Shown piece by piece: positions 49,343 to 51,911 of a DNA stretch of 51,911 nt. Source of the stretch: Clostridia bacterium (lineage in GTDB: Bacteria; Bacillota; Clostridia; Christensenellales; Aristaeellaceae); the NCBI GenBank assembly GCA_017481825.1, contig JAFUOR010000096.1, forward strand, positions 1 through 51,911. Reading direction: 5' to 3'. Position 1 is the first letter of the stretch. Every line of letters begins with the position of its first letter. The notes under the pieces are model-generated. The model ran no database searches. It was not told the origin of the DNA and worked only from the letters and a program-made list of their open reading frames with translations. The translations under genes were made by a program, and so were the position numbers.

Positions 49343-50266
49343 ATGCCCAACACCATTGAAAAGTTCCGCAAGTATACCACCATGCTGGATGAGGCGCTGA
49401 CCATGTCCGCTCTGACCGGCGTGCTGGACTCCGACCCCTCCCTGGCTGAGCTGGGCCGCAACGCCGGCGAGATCGTCATCCCCAAGATGGACATGGACGG
49501 CCTGGGCAACTATGACCGCAACAACGGCTATCCCGCCGGCTCCGTCACCCTGGAGATGGAGACCCGCAAGTGCGACTACGAGCGCGGCCGCATGTTCACC
49601 ATCGACGCGATGGACAACGAGGAGTCCGCTGGCCTGGCCTATGGCCGTCTGGCGGGCGAGTTCATCCGCATGAAGGTGGCCCCTGAGATGGACGCGGTGC
49701 GTCTGGCCAAGTATGCCAGCCTGTCCCCTGCGGCCAACCGCGCCGTGCACGCCACCTTCGCCGACGGCAAGGCGGTGGTGAAGGCGATTTCCGACGGCTT
49801 CACCAAGATGACCGACGAAGGCGTGCCTGAGAGCGGCCGCGTGCTGTTCATCACCGCGACCCTGCGCGGCATGATCGACAACATGGACACCTACCAGTCC
49901 AAGACGCTGCTGGAGAAGTTCTCCAAGATCGTGACCGTGCCCTCCGACCGCTTCTACAGCGCCGTCACCCTGCTGTCCGGCGGCGAAGGCCAGACCGCCG
50001 GCGGCTACAAGAAGGCGGACGATGCCGTTTCTCTGAACTTCGAGATCGTCTACAAGCCCGGCCTGCTGCAGTTCGTGAAGCACGCCGCGCCCAAGATCAT
50101 CACCCCCGAGGCGAATCAGGATGCCGATGCCTGGAAGTTCGGCTACCGTGTCCTGGGCCTGAACGACGTAAAGGACAACGCCCTGAAGGGCCTGTACGTT
50201 TCTTCCGCCGCCGCGATCCCTACGGCTGCCGCTGCGAACGCTGAACCCACTGGCGGTGACGCCTGA
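49343..50266 (+). CDS. Phage major capsid protein
   Basis: 307 residues, HK97-fold type judging by length and context: an N-terminal arm (MPNTIEKFRKYTTMLDEAL), GEIVIPKMDMDGLGNY, a long-helix region RLAGEFIRMKVAPEMDA, and the A-domain block ESGRVLFITATLRGMIDN. The last 20 residues are Ala-rich. CGGAGG precedes the ATG. The stop overlaps the next start (TGATG). Confidence 0.92.
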   Translation: MPNTIEKFRKYTTMLDEALTMSALTGVLDSDPSLAELGRNAGEIVIPKMDMDGLGNYDRNNGYPAGSVTLEMETRKCDYERGRMFTIDAMDNEESAGLAYGRLAGEFIRMKVAPEMDAVRLAKYASLSPAANRAVHATFADGKAVVKAISDGFTKMTDEGVPESGRVLFITATLRGMIDNMDTYQSKTLLEKFSKIVTVPSDRFYSAVTLLSGGEGQTAGGYKKADDAVSLNFEIVYKPGLLQFVKHAAPKIITPEANQDADAWKFGYRVLGLNDVKDNALKGLYVSSAAAIPTAAAANAEPTGGDA

Positions 50267-50649
50267 TGATCACCGCTGAGGATTACACTGCGCTGACGTA
50301 CCTGGAAGCCCCTGAGGCCTTCTCGGCAATCCTGCCCATGGCTGAGGAGCTGCTGCACGCGCGGACGCTCCAGCAGTACCGCCGGGAAGACATACCCGAG
50401 GTACCGCTGACCATCTTCAAGCAGGCCCTTGCCCTGCAGGTGGCCTTCATGGACAGCCGCGGCATCGAAGGCTGGGCAGACCCCGCCATGATGACCGCCG
50501 GTGTGACGCTGGGGCGCTTCTCCGTGCACAGCGGCGGCGGATCCTCAGTGCAGGGCGCAGCCATGGAGCTGCTGGCCCCGGCTGCTGCAGCGCTGCTGCC
50601 CACGCTCATGGCATACGCCCGGGCATGGATGGGCGGTGAATGTCCGTGA
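50266..50649 (+). CDS. Head-tail connector (gp6-like) protein
   Basis: 127 residues, mostly helical (MITAEDYTALTYLEAPEAF; LTIFKQALALQVAFMDSRG) with a Gly/Ser-rich segment SVHSGGGSSVQG, as in phage head-tail adaptors located after the major capsid gene. Confidence 0.78.
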   Translation: MITAEDYTALTYLEAPEAFSAILPMAEELLHARTLQQYRREDIPEVPLTIFKQALALQVAFMDSRGIEGWADPAMMTAGVTLGRFSVHSGGGSSVQGAAMELLAPAAAALLPTLMAYARAWMGGECP

Positions 50650-50987
50650 AGCGTCCGCCCATCCCGCGCGGGATCCTGCCGCACAAGGCGCAGCTGCAGA
50701 CGGAAACCAAAGACGCCTGGCAGCACACCACTGTCACGGACAGTCACGACCTCAAATACATCCGCATCGATGCGGATCTGACCCGCCGGGCAAGCGAAAA
50801 GGACACCGTCCACGCTGCCCGGTGGTTGCTGTTCTACGACTGCCGCAACTCCCTTCCCCGGGATGTGACCTTTTCTCTCGGCCAGGTGATCGTCTGGAAC
50901 GACCTGCGCCTGACCGTCAAGGAGGTCACGCCCGTCTGGGAGGATCAGGCGATCCATCACTACGAAGTGGAGCTGGAGGGCGGCTGA
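50640..50987 (+). CDS. Phage minor capsid / head-closure protein
   Basis: 115 residues, beta-rich (YIRIDADLTRRASEKD, ARWLLFYDC, FSLGQVIVWNDLRLTVKEV). The position between connector and gp10-like protein and the NDLRLTVKEVTPVW segment fit a putative minor capsid protein 1 / head-completion protein. Overlaps its upstream neighbour by ten bases. Confidence 0.75.
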   Translation: MSVKRPPIPRGILPHKAQLQTETKDAWQHTTVTDSHDLKYIRIDADLTRRASEKDTVHAARWLLFYDCRNSLPRDVTFSLGQVIVWNDLRLTVKEVTPVWEDQAIHHYEVELEGG

Positions 50988-50988
50988 C

Positions 50989-51333
50989 ATGGGTGTGCGC
51001 ATTGAGTTCAACCGGGCCGCTGCAAAGCAGAAGATCGCTGATCGCTGGGACGGCAGGGTGCTGGCCCCGCTGAGCGAGCAGATTCTGAAGGACTGCAACC
51101 AGTACTGCAAGGAGGACACCGGCGCGCTGATCGCCTCCAGCCAGGCTCATTCCCGCCCCAGGGAGGGCAAGCTGATCTGGCGCACGCCCTACGCCCGCAA
51201 ACAGTACTACGTCATCCGCACCGCCAGCGCCGTCATCAACCCCGGAGCCCGCTGGCGCTGGGCACACCATGCCAAGTCCGTGCATCTCAAGGACTGGCAG
51301 AAACTCGCCCAGAAGCTCTACAACGGAGGTTAA
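50989..51333 (+). CDS. Phage minor capsid protein 2 / gp10-like head-tail joining protein
   Basis: 114 residues: VRIEFNRAAAKQKIADRW, KEDTGALIASSQ, LIWRTPYARKQYYV and PGARWRWAHHAKS follow the short minor capsid 2/HK97 gp10 type. It joins the neck to the tail. Starts one base after the previous stop. Confidence 0.78.
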   Translation: MGVRIEFNRAAAKQKIADRWDGRVLAPLSEQILKDCNQYCKEDTGALIASSQAHSRPREGKLIWRTPYARKQYYVIRTASAVINPGARWRWAHHAKSVHLKDWQKLAQKLYNGG

Positions 51334-51336
51334 TCC

Positions 51337-51729
51337 ATGACCGACAGCATCATCAATCAGGCCATATCCGCCGTGATGGGCATGGCGGAGGAAACCGGCC
51401 TGTTTGCACCCATCACACGGGGGCCGCTGGGAGCGGACGCGGGCGTCCGCATGGAGCTCTCCCCGGGCAGTCCGCCCACCTGCCACCTGGACAGGCGCTG
51501 CGAGGTGCAGCTGTCCCTGGTGATCAACGCCAAGCACCGGGATATGCAGCTTGTATCGAACACCCTGCATCGCATCCACGATGCCCTCACCCGCGCGCCC
51601 GCCTACCCCCACGGGGACGCATGGCAGATCACCCACATCCAGACGGAATCCCTGCCCGAATTGATCGAGCGGGAGCCGGGCGACCTGTGGCTGTTTGCAT
51701 CCGCCCTGACCGTGACGCTCTACTACTGA
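51337..51729 (+). CDS. Phage minor capsid protein 3 / tail terminator-like
   Basis: 130 residues with helix then beta sandwich (RRCEVQLSLVINAKHRDMQL, LWLFASALTVTLYY), in the usual slot for a tail-terminator or minor capsid protein. CGGAGG precedes the ATG. Confidence 0.74.
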   Translation: MTDSIINQAISAVMGMAEETGLFAPITRGPLGADAGVRMELSPGSPPTCHLDRRCEVQLSLVINAKHRDMQLVSNTLHRIHDALTRAPAYPHGDAWQITHIQTESLPELIEREPGDLWLFASALTVTLYY

Positions 51730-51744
51730 CAAGGAGGATCCCCC

Positions 51745-51906
51745 ATGAACGAAGTGGACAAGATCATCAACCAGCTTTCCGCCATGACCGGCTGGCTGCG
51801 TGCCGGCAAGGACAACGAGAACATCCGCAGCGAGATGTACACCGCTGCTGCCAAGACCTGCCGCGACCTGTGCGAGCGCATCGAGAAGCTCCAGCAGGAC
51901 GGCTGA
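51745..51906 (+). CDS. Small helical phage protein
   Basis: 53 residues, MNEVDKIINQLSAMTGWL and a basic helical remainder ending KLQQDG. AAGGAGG precedes the ATG. It lies between the tail-terminator slot and the expected tail-tube gene beyond the window. Function unknown. Confidence 0.65.
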   Translation: MNEVDKIINQLSAMTGWLRAGKDNENIRSEMYTAAAKTCRDLCERIEKLQQDG

Positions 51907-51911
51907 TCCCC

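Larger units (their letters stand above)
27793..51911. mobile_element. Prophage (siphovirus-like, serine-integrase type), right end outside window
   Basis: Continuous phage gene order from integrase, repressor and divergent early promoters through replication, terminase, portal, capsid and head-tail connector genes. All genes right of 31,100 are on the plus strand with 4-base overlaps. No tail tape-measure, lysis genes or right attachment site are inside the window. The left boundary lies somewhere between 27,360 and 27,800. Confidence 0.93.

Noticed and set aside
1-51911. CRISPR arrays, rRNA or tRNA genes
   Set aside because: No regularly spaced repeats beyond the two-unit tandem at 40635, and no cloverleaf or rRNA-like segments were recognised by eye.

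Overview
The window is GC-rich DNA from a low-GC-independent lineage of Bacillota, most likely an anaerobic gut or rumen Clostridia (possibly Christensenellales-like). The reasons are strong AGGAGG-type ribosome binding sites, sigma-A type promoters, the uxuA-uxuB pair, a GH5 cellulase, a TetM-like chromosomal GTPase, a large serine recombinase, and interspersed hairpin repeats of a kind I associate with Oscillospiraceae/Lachnospiraceae. The genus cannot be fixed from the sequence alone.

Positions 1-27,300 are chromosome, almost all on the minus strand. In transcription order from the right they are: a TetM/EF-G-like GTPase (plus strand) divergent from a histidine phosphatase; a cytoplasmic transglutaminase-like protein; an oligopeptide ABC importer (binding protein, two permeases, two ATPases); and a tightly packed run of alanine racemase, M20 amidohydrolase, DppA-type D-aminopeptidase, LD-carboxypeptidase and a penicillin-binding-protein-like serine hydrolase. 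Together these look like a route for importing and degrading murein or D-amino-acid peptides, comparable in logic to the dpp-ykf operon of Bacillus subtilis. A GNAT gene broken by an in-frame TGA follows, then an operon headed by an unusual fusion of an XRE DNA-binding domain to glycerol-3-phosphate dehydrogenase, followed by a GNAT and a MazG-like protein. Next come uxuA-uxuB (glucuronate catabolism) under a near-consensus promoter, and an operon with 4-base overlaps encoding a left-handed beta-helix protein, a divergent peptide deformylase, a UPF0178 protein, Tex and a secreted GH5 glucanase.

From about 27,600 to the right edge the window holds an integrated siphophage-like prophage whose right end is not included. 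The lysogeny module (minus strand) has a large serine recombinase, a two-TM membrane protein and a LexA/CI-like S24 repressor. Divergent promoters with paired operators separate it from the plus-strand early operon: Cro-like HTH, small proteins, SbcC-like ATPase, Sak4-like ATPase, DUF669, SF2 helicase, primase-helicase, RusA and a sigma-like regulator. A tandem repeat plus AT-rich palindrome after the primase gene is a candidate origin. A TATAAT promoter and leader hairpin precede the packaging/head module: small and large terminase, portal, minor capsid protein, scaffold, major capsid and four head-tail connector proteins. Tail, lysis and the right attachment site lie beyond the window.

Points most worth following: (i) the C-terminal domain of the minor capsid protein, AT-richer than its surroundings, with its own promoter, an overlapping small ORF and a terminator, arranged like an effector/partner cassette inside the head operon; (ii) the XRE-GpsA fusion; (iii) GTAGGGGCG palindromic elements inserted in frame into two prophage replication genes and once between genes; (iv) an SH3b-like insertion in an OppC permease; (v) the candidate replication origin.
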